The position numbers were made by a program, and so were the translations under genes. The notes beneath the pieces are model-generated. The model saw only the letters and a program-made list of their open reading frames with translations, made no database searches and was not told the DNA's origin. Positions 27,833 to 36,871 of a stretch of DNA of 64,000 nucleotides are shown piece by piece. How positions within the stretch are numbered: position 1 is the stretch's first letter; every line of letters starts with the position of its first letter. Source of the stretch: Pseudomonadota bacterium. GTDB taxonomy: Bacteria; Pseudomonadota; Alphaproteobacteria; UBA828. Location: positions 23,086 through 87,085 of the forward strand of contig JAQBTG010000011.1 of NCBI GenBank assembly GCA_027624955.1, written 5' to 3'.

Positions 27833-28813
27833 TTATCGCTTGGCGCAGCCGTCTACGCAATCGCCGTGGGCGTTGAACGTCATCACCTGTTCGCTCAACG
27901 GTACATGCACCGGCACTCTCGAAGCGCGGATGAACATATCCGTTTTGCTGCCCGTGATGACGATGCCGTCTTTGGTGGCGACCTCGTTGGCGTGGCTGGC
28001 GATCACCGAGTTTGGCCGCACCAGTTCGTTGATGACGAACGCCGCTTCCTTCGGTCCAGTGGTGAACACATCGCCGATATTCATCACCACAAGCTGTGCA
28101 CGATAATGCCGGCGCACCACGCTCTCCTGTTCCGCCGTAATGCCGGTATCGCCAGATAGATACGCGCTCAGCCCGTTCGAGAACGTCAGCACATAGCCGG
28201 TCGGCGGGCCGACATAGGCGCCAAGCCCGGCGGCAGACAGAAGCGCGCCAAGTTCACCGCCGATCATTGCCGGATTGACGGCGTTCGAATGGGCCGCCGG
28301 CACCGTGGTGATGGTGACCCCGCCAATCTGGCGCGCCCCGCCGAAGCGCGCCAGCAACGAATTCCCCGGATCGCCGCCAAGCGCCTGCAGTTTATTGGCG
28401 AAAAATTGGGGCATCTCGCTGCCGGTGACGATCTTGGCGTCCTTGAACAGCGCGATGTTGATCAGATTGGTATTGGGCAGCGCGCTAACCGATAGATCCG
28501 GTTCGCCGCAGCTCCCGGCATTGGGCGCCGGCTGATGCTTGTCGCCGACATGATCGCCGTGCATATGGCTCGCCAGGATCACATCGATCCGGCCGAGGCG
28601 CGGATCCTTCGGGCCAGCCACCGTACGGCCCGGGTCGTAGAGAATGCGCGTACCGTCCGGGTCCTCAAAGATCATCGCCCGGTCAAACTTGCAAAATTCT
28701 CCCTTTACCAACCCGAGCGGCGTCACCTTCACACCCTCCGCCGCCGTTGCCGGTGGAGTGAAACCGGCCACGGTCATCGCCAGCGCCGCTAAAAATGGAA
28801 ATATGACGCGCAT
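27833..28813 (-). CDS. exported MBL-fold metallo-hydrolase
   Basis: A 326-residue metallo-beta-lactamase-fold enzyme with a signal peptide (MRVIFPFLAALAMTVAGF, cleavage near ATAAEG). The zinc motif is LASHMHGDHVGD; further His/Asp ligands are seen in VPAAHSNAV and YLSGDTGI, and in a late ASHANEV. The ATG at 28811-28813 follows an excellent AGAGGAGG site, so I prefer it over the longer frame to 28879. It lies downstream of the SDR and molybdenum hydroxylase genes in the same direction and is probably part of that operon. Location periplasmic; substrate unknown. Confidence 0.9.
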   Translation of the reverse strand: MRVIFPFLAALAMTVAGFTPPATAAEGVKVTPLGLVKGEFCKFDRAMIFEDPDGTRILYDPGRTVAGPKDPRLGRIDVILASHMHGDHVGDKHQPAPNAGSCGEPDLSVSALPNTNLINIALFKDAKIVTGSEMPQFFANKLQALGGDPGNSLLARFGGARQIGGVTITTVPAAHSNAVNPAMIGGELGALLSAAGLGAYVGPPTGYVLTFSNGLSAYLSGDTGITAEQESVVRRHYRAQLVVMNIGDVFTTGPKEAAFVINELVRPNSVIASHANEVATKDGIVITGSKTDMFIRASRVPVHVPLSEQVMTFNAHGDCVDGCAKR

Positions 28814-28882
28814 TGCCCGTCCTCCTCTGAATGGCTGCACCGGGTATCGTAGTCCGTTCCCGTATCGTAATCCGCCCACCCG

Positions 28883-29731
28883 TCAGTAACTCGGCTTGGC
28901 CGCGAATGGCGTGAGTTGGAGCTCGTGCGTCCAGCAGGAGCGGTCCTGGCTGTGCAGATAGTAATATGCTTCGGCGATCTTGACCGGGTTGAGCACCGCG
29001 TCTGGATTTTCCAGGGCGCGCGGCAGGGTCCTTGTGCCGGGCGAATCGATGAGGCCGTCGATCACCACATTGGCGACATGCACGCCATGCTCGGAATATT
29101 CCTCCGTCAGCACCTGGGCCAGCGCGCGCATCATGACGCGCGGGTAATAGAGCGATTCTCCGGTCATGCGTTTGCTGCCGCGCAGCGATTTGGCGTTGTT
29201 TGAAATCAGAAATGAGCCCGCGCCTTTATGACGCATCGCCGGCAGCGCTTGCTTGGCGACAAGAAAGAGCCCGCGATTGGCGACGTGATGGGCGGTATCA
29301 AACATCTCGACCGGTATATGTTCGAGCAGCTCCTTTTCCGGCGGTAGGTCGCGGCCCTCAAGATAGCCGGCGTTATAGACCACCACCTCCGGCTCGCCGG
29401 CCTCGCGCCGAGTGATGGCGAAGGCTGCCGCGATTGAATCTTCCGATGCCAGATCGAGCTCAACGATCATGCAATCGCCGCTCTGTTCACGGATCGCCGC
29501 CGCCAGCGGTACCGCATTGGCCTCGGCACGAGTGCTGAGCACGGTAAAAAAGCCCTCCGCGGCAAACTTCTGCGCCACCGCGCCGCCGACGCCCCAGCGC
29601 GCGCCGACCGGCAGGCCGCTATCGTCAAGTGCTCGGCCATGCGCAAGCAGCGTATTACGCCCATCCGATTGCCATTTAGACGTCGCGCCGATCACCATGG
29701 CGACCGGCTTGTTCTCGGCGTTTCGGCTCAT
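28883..29731 (-). CDS. SDR-family oxidoreductase with enlarged glycine loop
   Basis: A 282-residue short-chain dehydrogenase-like protein. The Rossmann turn, normally about ten residues from TGxxx to GxG, is stretched. VIGATSKW near residue 14 is separated from WGVGGAVAQKFAAEG by about 25 residues (roughly 20-45). NAG in VVYNAGYLEG is present. The catalytic region reads SFLISNNAKSLRG and later SLYYPRVMMRAL, so the Tyr-x3-Lys pair is not in normal form (Tyr-Tyr-Pro-Arg). Activity as a standard SDR is therefore uncertain. Its ATG overlaps the stop of the molybdenum hydroxylase gene by four bases (ATGA), so it is translationally coupled to it. Confidence 0.85.
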   Translation of the reverse strand: MSRNAENKPVAMVIGATSKWQSDGRNTLLAHGRALDDSGLPVGARWGVGGAVAQKFAAEGFFTVLSTRAEANAVPLAAAIREQSGDCMIVELDLASEDSIAAAFAITRREAGEPEVVVYNAGYLEGRDLPPEKELLEHIPVEMFDTAHHVANRGLFLVAKQALPAMRHKGAGSFLISNNAKSLRGSKRMTGESLYYPRVMMRALAQVLTEEYSEHGVHVANVVIDGLIDSPGTRTLPRALENPDAVLNPVKIAEAYYYLHSQDRSCWTHELQLTPFAAKPSY

Positions 29732-31891
29732 GACATGCGCCAGCGGTCTTCCGGATAGAGCGGCAGGCGGCGGATGCGTTTGCCGGTCGCCGCAAAATAT
29801 GCGTTGACCAGTGCCGGTGCGATGGGCGGGGTCGCCGGCTCACCGACGCCGCCCGGCGGCGCATCGCTGGCTACTATATGGACATCAATTTGAGGCATTT
29901 GGTGCATACGCAGCATGCGGTAATCGTGGAAATTGCTTTGTTGTACCCGCCCGTCCTTCAGTGTGATGCGGCCGTAAAGCGCCGCCGTCAAGCCGTAGAC
30001 GATGCTGCCCTCGACCTGCGCGGTGACGGTGTCGGGATTGACCACCACGCCGCAATCGATGGCGCAGGTGACCCTGTGCACGCGCAGCTCTTCGCCCGGC
30101 GGTACGGAGATTTCCGCGACCTCGGCGACGATCGCCCCCATAGATTCGTGGAACGCGATGCCGCGGTGACGTCCCGCTGGCAGAGCCCGACCCCAGCCGG
30201 CGCGTTCGGCGGCGAGCTCGAGCACCGCCAGATGACGTGGCGCTTGGGCGAGCATGCGGGCGCGGAATTCGAGCGGGTCGCGCCCGGCCGCCGCTGCCAG
30301 TTCGTCGGCGAAGGCTTCCATGGCGAAGGCGGTGTGCGAGTTGCCCACCGAGCGCCAGAAGCCGGCGGCGAGCGGCGTCTCCACCTCGACGTAATCGATG
30401 CGCCGGTTTGGAATGGCGTAGGCCCGTCGCACGGCGCCGTCTATGGAGGTGATATCCACTTGGCCGTCCGGCACGGCGCCGGGAAAATAACGCCGGAGGA
30501 TGGAAGGCCCCGCCAGGCGGTGGCTCCAGGCGGCGGTGTCGCCGGCGCTGTCCAAGCCCGCCCGGAGACGGTGATACATGCACGCCCGGAAGGTGCCGTG
30601 GCAGGTGTCGTCCTCGCGCGACCACACCACCTTGACCGGCGCGCCGAGGGCGCGCGCGAGATGCACCGCTTCGACAACGAAATCGATCTCCCCCCGTCGG
30701 CCGAAGCTGCCGCCGATCATCGTCGTGTGCACCTTCACCTGCGCCGGATCGAGCCCGGCAACCATGGCTGCGACGCGTTGCGTCAAAGTTTGTGCTTGGG
30801 TTGGCGCCCAGACTTCGCAAGAATCGGCACGCACGTCGGCCGTGCAACTCATCGGCTCCATCGGCGCATTGGCCAGATACGGCACTTCGTATTCCGCTTC
30901 GACGATCTCGGCCGCCGCTATCAGGGCGGCGTCGACATCGCCTTCGGATTCTGCCGTGAGCGCCGGCCCCTGGTCGGCAGCGGCGGCAAGGCGTCGGCTG
31001 ATTTCTTCGCTGTCGATCGTGGCGTTCGGACCCTCGTCCCATGTCACCTCGAGCGCGTCGACGCCGCGCTTGGCGGCCCAGGTGTCGTCGGCGGCGACAG
31101 CGATGCCGCTTTCGATTTGCAGCACATGGCGCACGCCCGGGATGGCAAGCGCGGCTTCGGCATCGAAGCTGCGCGCCGTCCCGCCTTGTACCGGGCTGCG
31201 CCGGATCATCGCCGTCAACATGCCGGGGCGGCGCACATCCATAGAGTATTCGGCACTGCCGTTGACCTTAGCCGGTGTGTCGACGCGTTTCTGCGGCGTG
31301 CCGATGAGGCGGAAAAACTTTTGCCGCCTTGAGCGGCGCGCCATCGGGCATTGGCAGCGCCGCCGCCGCGCCGGCAAGCTCCGTATAGGGCGCGCTGCGC
31401 CCGCTCGCTTCATGCGTTACCGCGCCGTTCTTGGCTCGGCAGGCACCGGCGCTGACGGCCCAATGCTGTGCCGCCGCCGTGATCAGCATCTCGCGCGCTG
31501 TGGCGCCGGCGCGGCGCAGGGGCTCCCAGCCATCCGCGATGCTGGTACTGCCGCCGGTCGCCTGCTGGCCAAAAAAGGACGGGTTGCCATACGCGCTGTC
31601 GGCGGGCGCCTGCTCGATAATGACCTGATCGAGCGCGATTTCGAGTTCCTCGGCGACCAGCATAGGCAGCGACGTCAATACGCCCTGGCCCATTTCCGAC
31701 TGGCTCACCAGAATCGTCACGCCGTCGCCGTCGATACGGAGCCATGCATTGGGCGCGAACGTCGTCGTTTGCGCAGCTACGTTGAGCCGCCCCGGCAGGT
31801 GAATTCCGATGGCGAAGCCTCCGGCAGCGAGCGCCGTGATCTTGAGGAATGTCCGCCGGCTCGGCTCGGCGAAGACGTTCGGTGGCGCCAT
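29728..31891 (-). pseudogene. molybdopterin-binding subunit of an isoquinoline 1-oxidoreductase-type hydroxylase, frameshifted
   Basis: This would be one protein of about 720 residues, but it lies in two frames. The first part (from ATG 31891, with GGGAGAG before it) has a twin-arginine signal (SRRTFLKITALAAGGFAIG) and NAWLRIDGDGVTI, SQSEMGQGV and GNPSFFGQQATGGS. The second part runs to 29728 and has FFRLIGTPQKRVDTPAKVNG, the molybdopterin motifs MIGGSFGRRGEIDF and GFWRSVGNSHTAFAMEAF, and [18 protein letters not shown] near the end. The break is at the A-run 31313-31317: dropping one base gives a seamless KAAKFFRLIG. Either the gene is newly broken or the read has a homopolymer error. Together with the 2Fe-2S and cytochrome genes it would form a periplasmic hydroxylase or aldehyde oxidase. 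Confidence 0.88.
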
Positions 31892-31892
31892 C

Positions 31893-32354
31893 TCAACTCT
31901 CCCGCATCGCTCGGGCAGCGCGGTGGATCGCCTTGCGGATGCGTCCATAGGTGCCACAGCGACAAATATTACCGGCCATGGCGGCGTCGATGTCGTCATC
32001 GTCAGGCTTGTCGGTATGCGCCAGCAGCCCGGCGGCGCTCATGATCTGCCCGGACTGGCAATAGCCGCATTGCGGCACGTCTTCTTCGATCCAAGCTTGT
32101 TGCAACGGATGTCCGTTGTCGGTGGAAAGGCCCTCGATGGTGGTGATCGGGCGATCGCGAATATCCGACAGGGCGAGGACACAGCTTCGTACCGGCTCGT
32201 CTCCCAACAGCACCGTACAGGCACCGCAGCGCGCAATACCGCAGCCAAACTTTGTGCCTGTCAGGCCGAGGTGGTCGCGCAAGACCCAGAGCAACGGCGT
32301 CTCCGGATCGGCTGAAACATCCTGGCGTTGCCCGTTGATAAGCAGCGTGGTCAT
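31893..32354 (-). CDS. 2Fe-2S subunit of the isoquinoline 1-oxidoreductase-type hydroxylase
   Basis: The 153-residue small subunit carries two [2Fe-2S] clusters. The plant-type cluster is seen in [16 protein letters not shown] with a further Cys in VRSCVLAL. The second cluster has CGYCQSGQI and [15 protein letters not shown]. It passes electrons from the molybdenum centre to the cytochrome. I use ATG 32354 since the conserved start is TLLINGQ; the open frame extends to 32516. The stop is separated from the ATG of the catalytic subunit by one base (TGAGATG). Confidence 0.95.
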   Translation of the reverse strand: MTTLLINGQRQDVSADPETPLLWVLRDHLGLTGTKFGCGIARCGACTVLLGDEPVRSCVLALSDIRDRPITTIEGLSTDNGHPLQQAWIEEDVPQCGYCQSGQIMSAAGLLAHTDKPDDDDIDAAMAGNICRCGTYGRIRKAIHRAARAMRES

Positions 32355-32400
32355 AGCCTTGGCCTTTCCTATCTCGCCACTGGAGTCACTTGGGGCGCGA

Positions 32401-33018
32401 TCATTCGGGGCATGGTGCGCCCGCTTGCGCCCAGGTTCGCGCGGCTGCCATGAAATCTTCGTGCGGAATGCGAACCGCTGTGCGCCCGGCCCCGGGATCG
32501 AAGGCCCACAACACAAGCGGATCTTTGTCGAGATGAAAGATGATGTCTTTTAGGCCGAGGCCGCCGGTTTTCCTCTTGTCCTTCAACTGGCGGCACAGCT
32601 CTCCGGGACGACGTCCCTGAATCGCCATTTCAATCGGCGCGAGCTGCCATACAGGGAACGGCTCAACATGGGGCACGCCTGGTGGCAGCTGTGCGCCGGC
32701 AAGCGGGCGCTGCTGGTGACAGGTTTCGCAGCGCATTCCCGTCCGGCCCTTGTTGTCGGGCCCGCGCTGGACATTCATCGCGTGCGGCACGCTCCGGTCC
32801 GTTTGCAGAGGCTTATTTCCAACAGGGTGGCAGTTCACGCAACGCGGATGCGCGAACACCTCGTACACAAGCATAAATGCGTCACGTGCCGCTTCACGGT
32901 CGGCGGCGGAAGCTTCCGTCTGGGCGCGTGCGCCGCCATGGGTGAACGTAGTGAACGCCAGCGTCAGCGCTAAAATTGCGCTTGAAAAAAGTACGGGGAA
33001 GCGCAAGCGAGAGTTCAA
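32401..33018 (-). CDS. exported dihaem c-type cytochrome, electron acceptor of the hydroxylase
   Basis: A 205-residue protein with a signal peptide (about residues 1-32, ending GGARAQ) and two haem-binding motifs, CVNCH near residue 60 and CETCH near residue 97. The genes for the 2Fe-2S and molybdopterin subunits follow in order, and three-gene sets of this kind carry electrons from a periplasmic hydroxylase to the respiratory chain. The start is a TTG at 33016-33018 without a clear ribosome site. A third Cys pair is not seen. First gene of the operon. Confidence 0.87.
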   Translation of the reverse strand: MNSRLRFPVLFSSAILALTLAFTTFTHGGARAQTEASAADREAARDAFMLVYEVFAHPRCVNCHPVGNKPLQTDRSVPHAMNVQRGPDNKGRTGMRCETCHQQRPLAGAQLPPGVPHVEPFPVWQLAPIEMAIQGRRPGELCRQLKDKRKTGGLGLKDIIFHLDKDPLVLWAFDPGAGRTAVRIPHEDFMAAARTWAQAGAPCPE

Positions 33019-33048
33019 ATCGGTCCGACCAAATAATTTTCGTCCGCT

Positions 33049-33213
33049 TTAAACATCCATCTCGACCATCTGTTTTTGCCACGTCGGAGCGGGCGTGGTC
33101 GGATGATTCGTTTTGAATCGCATGCTGACCACAATATAGGCATCCGACGGCGCCAATCCAAGTGCTGCCGTTATTGTGGCACCTTGCCTGCCCAGCTCAT
33201 ACGCAATGCTCGT
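33049..33213 (-). other. open frame continuing after the amidohydrolase stop; possible gene remnant
   Basis: After the amidohydrolase TGA (33214-33216) the same frame stays open for 54 more codons to TAA at 33049-33051. It encodes a plausible protein-like segment (for example IAYELGRQGATITAALGL, then APTWQKQMVEMDV at the end). It has no ATG near its beginning. It may be the 3' remnant of another gene or the lost end of an original longer protein. No family is recognised. Confidence 0.3.
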
Positions 33214-34050
33214 TCATGTGAGATGTAGCATGCGGTCCCATTGCCACCAGGCGCACAGCGCGTCGCCCATTATCAATCTCTTGTCCGCAACATTGAGCCA
33301 GGGCAATTCCTCGGTAAACATCGTCACGCAGTGGCGCCACGAACATGGCATTTTGGTGATGTCCGTGCCCCAAAACATGCGCTCCGGGCCGAACGCATCG
33401 TAAACTTGGCGTACATAGGCATGCAGCGCCGGAAACGGATAGGCTTCGCTGGAATAGCCCGGCACGCCGGTCGCCTTGACCGCAACGTTGGGGAATTTGG
33501 CCAGCGCCACAAGGTCGGGCAGGTGGGTCATGGCGGCGCCGTCTTTCAACGTGGTGTTGCCGCCGCGGCCGCCGAGGTGATCGATGGTGAGGCGAAGTCC
33601 GGGATGGCGCGCGGCGATCTGCCCGAACAGCGCCAGTGAATCCGTCGCCATGACGGCAATCGGCACGCCGGCACTTTCCGCTGCCGGCCACAGCCAATCG
33701 AGCGCGCCCTCATGCAGCCAGCGGCGCGCTGGATCTTTCAGAAACATATATCGGAGACCCAGCATGCCGGGCTGATCTCGCCATCCGGCGATCTGGTTGC
33801 GCGACCCTGGCGTATCGAGTGCCAGCGAGCCCATCACCGCAAAGCGGGCGGGATAGCGGCGCACCGCATCCATTGCCAAGTCGTGCGCCCCTGGGTCCCA
33901 AGACGGCGGATGAATCACCGCGGCGTCAATACCGCCTTCATCCATCAAACCGATCGCTTCCTCGGCGCTGAATTTCGTGACCTGGCGATGGGCTAGGTTG
34001 CTCGGCAGGCCAGTTCCCCAAAGATGAATTTGCGCGTCGACGATGTGCAT
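33214..34050 (-). CDS. amidohydrolase_2-family protein
   Basis: A 278-residue TIM-barrel hydrolase of the amidohydrolase_2 group (lactonases, decarboxylases such as LigI-like enzymes). It starts with HIVDAQIHLWG, where relatives have D-x-H-x-H; only the last His of that motif is visible, so metal binding may differ. Later marks: PGLRLTIDHLGG with the barrel His, NVAVKATGVPGY, and RMFWGTDITKM with the final Asp. It lies upstream of, and in the same direction as, the cytochrome of the hydroxylase operon. It may process a ring or ester product of that pathway, but this is positional inference. Confidence 0.85.
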   Translation of the reverse strand: MHIVDAQIHLWGTGLPSNLAHRQVTKFSAEEAIGLMDEGGIDAAVIHPPSWDPGAHDLAMDAVRRYPARFAVMGSLALDTPGSRNQIAGWRDQPGMLGLRYMFLKDPARRWLHEGALDWLWPAAESAGVPIAVMATDSLALFGQIAARHPGLRLTIDHLGGRGGNTTLKDGAAMTHLPDLVALAKFPNVAVKATGVPGYSSEAYPFPALHAYVRQVYDAFGPERMFWGTDITKMPCSWRHCVTMFTEELPWLNVADKRLIMGDALCAWWQWDRMLHLT

Positions 34051-34063
34051 CTGATTCTGTTTT

Positions 34064-34222
34064 CTACTCCTGCCAATCGCTGAGCTTGCGGCGATTGTCG
34101 AGGCCGTGCAAGCGGCGCCATTTGTCCCGCCGCTGTCCCGCCGCGCAATTTCCGCTTTGCATCTGGCGCGTCCGGTAACCGAGAATGTGCTGCGCCTGCC
34201 GATTCGCGGTCGGCGCGCTCAA
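34064..34222 (-). CDS. possible small protein just upstream of the amidohydrolase
   Basis: An open frame of 52 codons from a TTG at 34220-34222 to TAG at 34064-34066, ending 13 bases before the amidohydrolase ATG. The predicted end (RRDKWRRLHGLDNRRKLSDWQE) is Arg-rich and looks like protein. There is no ribosome site and no known family; it could also be the tail of a lost gene, as a TGA lies just upstream. Confidence 0.3.
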   Translation of the reverse strand: MSAPTANRQAQHILGYRTRQMQSGNCAAGQRRDKWRRLHGLDNRRKLSDWQE

Positions 34223-34299
34223 CGCATTAGCAAAAATGCGGCGTCACATCGTCCCTTAGGCGAAGCGCGCTGAGAGAACTTCTGGAGGTGCACGGGACG

Positions 34300-34947
34300 G
34301 TGCCGGTCTATTGCGAAACATGGCTCTATCCGCCGGGCGCCTTTCCCGCCGAGCCGATCAATGCCGCCACCAGCTTTGCCCCCGTCGTGCTGGGGGTTTT
34401 GGCCCTGCTGTTCCTGCTGCGCCGCAGCGACCAAGGCCGCATCGCCTATGCGCTAGCGATCTTGCTCGTCCTTACCGGTCTGGGAAGCGTTGCCTGGCAT
34501 TCGCTCCGCACCGATCTCACGCTTACACTCGATGCGCTGCCGGGTGTCATCTATTTTGTCGTTCTGGTGGTCTTCTGGGTCTATTACCTCGGCGGCCGAT
34601 TTTTCGGCGTCATCCCCATCGGCCTGATCGTCACGCTCATCGCCTTCTTCCGTCCGGGGTCACAGGACGATGCTCGAATCGTCGTGATTAGTGTCATGTT
34701 GGCGTTTGCGGTAGGGCTGTTGGTGGCCACATGGCTGCGCAAGCGGCACGCCTTTAAGCTTGCGCTTGCCATGGTGGGCTGTGCGCTGGTCGCGGCGACG
34801 TTCCGCACCCTCGATCTCAGCGTGTGCGACACAATTCCCTTCGGCACGCATTTTTTCTGGCATATCTTTCTTTCTACGGCTGCCTACGCTGGCGTCCGCA
34901 TGATGGTGGTGCTCAGAAACGGGGCGCCAGAAAAAATTACAGATTAG
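34300..34947 (+). CDS. ceramidase-family membrane protein
   Basis: About 215 residues with six to seven membrane helices. The conserved family marks are VYCE near the N-terminus, EPINAATSFA, a GLGSVAWHSLRTDLT segment with the metal-site His and the neighbouring Asp, and TFRTLDLSVC plus GTHFFWHIFLS near the C-terminus. Alkaline ceramidase relatives are zinc hydrolases of the membrane. The frame is also open from GTG 34288, but GGAGG overlaps that codon and sits well for the GTG at 34300. A NAD(P)-binding gene follows after five bases, so they form an operon. The substrate in bacteria is not known. Confidence 0.85.
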   Translation: MPVYCETWLYPPGAFPAEPINAATSFAPVVLGVLALLFLLRRSDQGRIAYALAILLVLTGLGSVAWHSLRTDLTLTLDALPGVIYFVVLVVFWVYYLGGRFFGVIPIGLIVTLIAFFRPGSQDDARIVVISVMLAFAVGLLVATWLRKRHAFKLALAMVGCALVAATFRTLDLSVCDTIPFGTHFFWHIFLSTAAYAGVRMMVVLRNGAPEKITD

Positions 34948-34952
34948 AGCAA

Positions 34953-35636
34953 ATGCAAAATAAATCGACGGCAGCGAAAGTGCTTTTAACCGGGGCGAGC
35001 GGCATGGTCGGCCGTCAGGTGCTTGCACATTTGCTGGCTCACCCGGCGGTGGGAGAAATTGTCTCAATTGGCCGGCGGCAATCTGGCATCAGTGATGGCA
35101 AGCTGCGTGAAATTTTGCACACGGATTTTCTTGATTTGGCGCCGCTCGCTTCTGAATTCGCTAATATCGATGTCTGCTTCCATTGCCTTGCCGTCTACCA
35201 AAGCCAGGTTTCGAAAAAGGCTTATTTCGAAATCACCTGCGATTATCAGCAGGCGCTGACCGACGCCTTGTCGGCGGCAAGCCCGGCGGCAACCTTTGTC
35301 TTGTTCGGCGCGCAAGGGGCGCGGACCGATGGCAAGGGCATGCCCTTCGCGCGCGTCAAAGGCCAGGCCGAGAGTCTGCTTCAGGCCACCAGTTTTCCAC
35401 GCAAATATATCTTCCGACCCGGCCATATTCAGCCAACGGGCAAGCGAAAACCGCCGGGTTGGATATACCGGCTGCTGGTGCTGCCGATCATGACCAAGAA
35501 GTTCGCCAAAAAACCAGCCATCGGCATTACAGATAGCGATTTGGCCAAGGCGATGGTCAAGGTCGGGCTCGCGGCGACAGACGAATCGGAAATATTCAGC
35601 AATCAAATGATCCGCGAAGCTGCGGCTTCTGATTGA
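34953..35636 (+). CDS. NAD(P)H-binding, SDR-like (atypical) protein
   Basis: A 227-residue protein with the nucleotide-binding start KVLLTGASGMVGRQVL. It keeps FVLFGAQGARTDG and a later FARVKGQAESLL where active SDRs have Tyr-x3-Lys. RPGHIQPTGKRKP follows. It resembles the HTATIP2/NmrA-like group of small reductases. It lies directly behind the ceramidase-like gene and ahead of an exported hydrolase, all in the same direction. Cytosolic; substrate unknown. Confidence 0.83.
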   Translation: MQNKSTAAKVLLTGASGMVGRQVLAHLLAHPAVGEIVSIGRRQSGISDGKLREILHTDFLDLAPLASEFANIDVCFHCLAVYQSQVSKKAYFEITCDYQQALTDALSAASPAATFVLFGAQGARTDGKGMPFARVKGQAESLLQATSFPRKYIFRPGHIQPTGKRKPPGWIYRLLVLPIMTKKFAKKPAIGITDSDLAKAMVKVGLAATDESEIFSNQMIREAAASD

Positions 35637-35658
35637 GGGCGAGGGACAAATAGGCATC

Positions 35659-35682
35659 GCTATGATCCGAGCTATGATCCGA
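35659..35682. repeat. 12-bp perfect tandem duplication over a start codon
   Basis: GCTATGATCCGA occurs twice in a row and gives the hydrolase gene two in-frame ATG codons (35662 and 35674). It adds Met-Ile-Arg-Ala to the N-terminus ahead of the signal peptide if the first is used. Confidence 0.8.
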
Positions 35683-36714
35683 TTTTTACCAACCTTGGCG
35701 GCGCGCTGCTTGGTGATAGCGGTGCTCGGTCCGTGCGTTGTTCTTGGCGCCGGCGCCGCTGCGGCGTCCGACGCTGGGTTCCGCGATATGAATTTTTCCG
35801 ATGACGAACGCGGGCGCACTATTCCCGTCGCTCTCTGGTATCCGACCGACGATACGGCGGCGGCGCTCACCTACGGCGGCATTCATGCCGGGCGGGCGGC
35901 AACGGGCGGCGCCATCGCGCCGGGTCGCCATCCGCTGGCGCTGCTGTCGCACGGCACCGGCGGCAACCGCTTCAACCAATTCAACCTCGCCGAATTTCTC
36001 GCCCGGCATGGCTATATCGTTGCCGCGCTGGAGCATCCCGGCGACCGCACCTTCGACAATGGCGATTTCGGCAGCGCGAAGAATCTCTATAACCGCCCGC
36101 GTGATCTGAGTTTTGTGCTGGGTGCATTGCTCGCCGATAGCGCCATCGGCGACCAAATTGATGACAAGCGCATCGCCGCGCTCGGCCATTCGGCAGGTGG
36201 CTTTACCGCCATCGCCGCTGCCGGCGGACGCCCCAAACTGCAAAATCTATTCGACTATTGCGTCCGCCAGCCGACCGCCAGCCTCACCTGCCCAAAGAAT
36301 GCCGGCGAGCCCGGCGAGGAAGACCCGCTATATATCGATTTCATGTCGGGCAGCGTCAGCCTGAAAGACCCGCGCCTTCGTGCTCTGGTCGTCGCCGCGC
36401 CGGCAATCGGCCCACTGTTCGATGCGTCCGGCCTCGCCGAGGTGGATATCCCGGTGCTAATCTTTTGGGCCGGCGCCGACGCCATCCTCAACGAGCCTGA
36501 TAATAGTCGCTTCTATCTCGACGGCATCGCACGGGCACAAGAGCGCGAAATGCCGGGCATCGGCCATTTCACGTTTTTGTCGGAATGTTCGAATATGCTG
36601 CGCAGCGTCGCGCCGCAAATATGCACCGATCCACAAGGCGTCTTGCGCGCCGATCAGCACCGAGCAATCAACTCTGAGACGCTCGACTTTCTTTCGCGTC
36701 ACCTCGGCAATTAA
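35662..36714 (+). CDS. exported alpha/beta hydrolase (lipase / dienelactone hydrolase-like)
   Basis: The 350-residue protein has a signal peptide (about residues 1-35, cleavage near GAAAASD). The fold is alpha/beta hydrolase: an early ALLSHGTGGNRFN oxyanion region, the nucleophile elbow LGHSAGGFTA, the acid in FWAGADAIL and the base His in GIGHFTFL. It is similar to platelet-activating factor acetylhydrolase-like and dienelactone hydrolase-like enzymes. The natural substrate is open. ATG 35662 or 35674 are both possible because of the 12-bp duplication. Confidence 0.88.
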   Translation: MIRAMIRFLPTLAARCLVIAVLGPCVVLGAGAAAASDAGFRDMNFSDDERGRTIPVALWYPTDDTAAALTYGGIHAGRAATGGAIAPGRHPLALLSHGTGGNRFNQFNLAEFLARHGYIVAALEHPGDRTFDNGDFGSAKNLYNRPRDLSFVLGALLADSAIGDQIDDKRIAALGHSAGGFTAIAAAGGRPKLQNLFDYCVRQPTASLTCPKNAGEPGEEDPLYIDFMSGSVSLKDPRLRALVVAAPAIGPLFDASGLAEVDIPVLIFWAGADAILNEPDNSRFYLDGIARAQEREMPGIGHFTFLSECSNMLRSVAPQICTDPQGVLRADQHRAINSETLDFLSRHLGN

Positions 36715-36871
36715 TTCTCCGCACCGAGGCCGAAACCGCGCTGTTTTTCTTGTTGCCTGAAAGTCCACAAAATATACCGCGTTCCCATAGAGGTAATTGC
36801 TCTCGGTTGCTGGAAGGCGTTATGAAGTCAGCCGCCGAAGCCGCGCCACAGCCACGAGCAGGCGGAGTTGG

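Noticed and set aside
29878..32044. long plus-strand open frames opposite the molybdenum hydroxylase
   Set aside because: Antisense shadows; the minus strand carries all recognised motifs.
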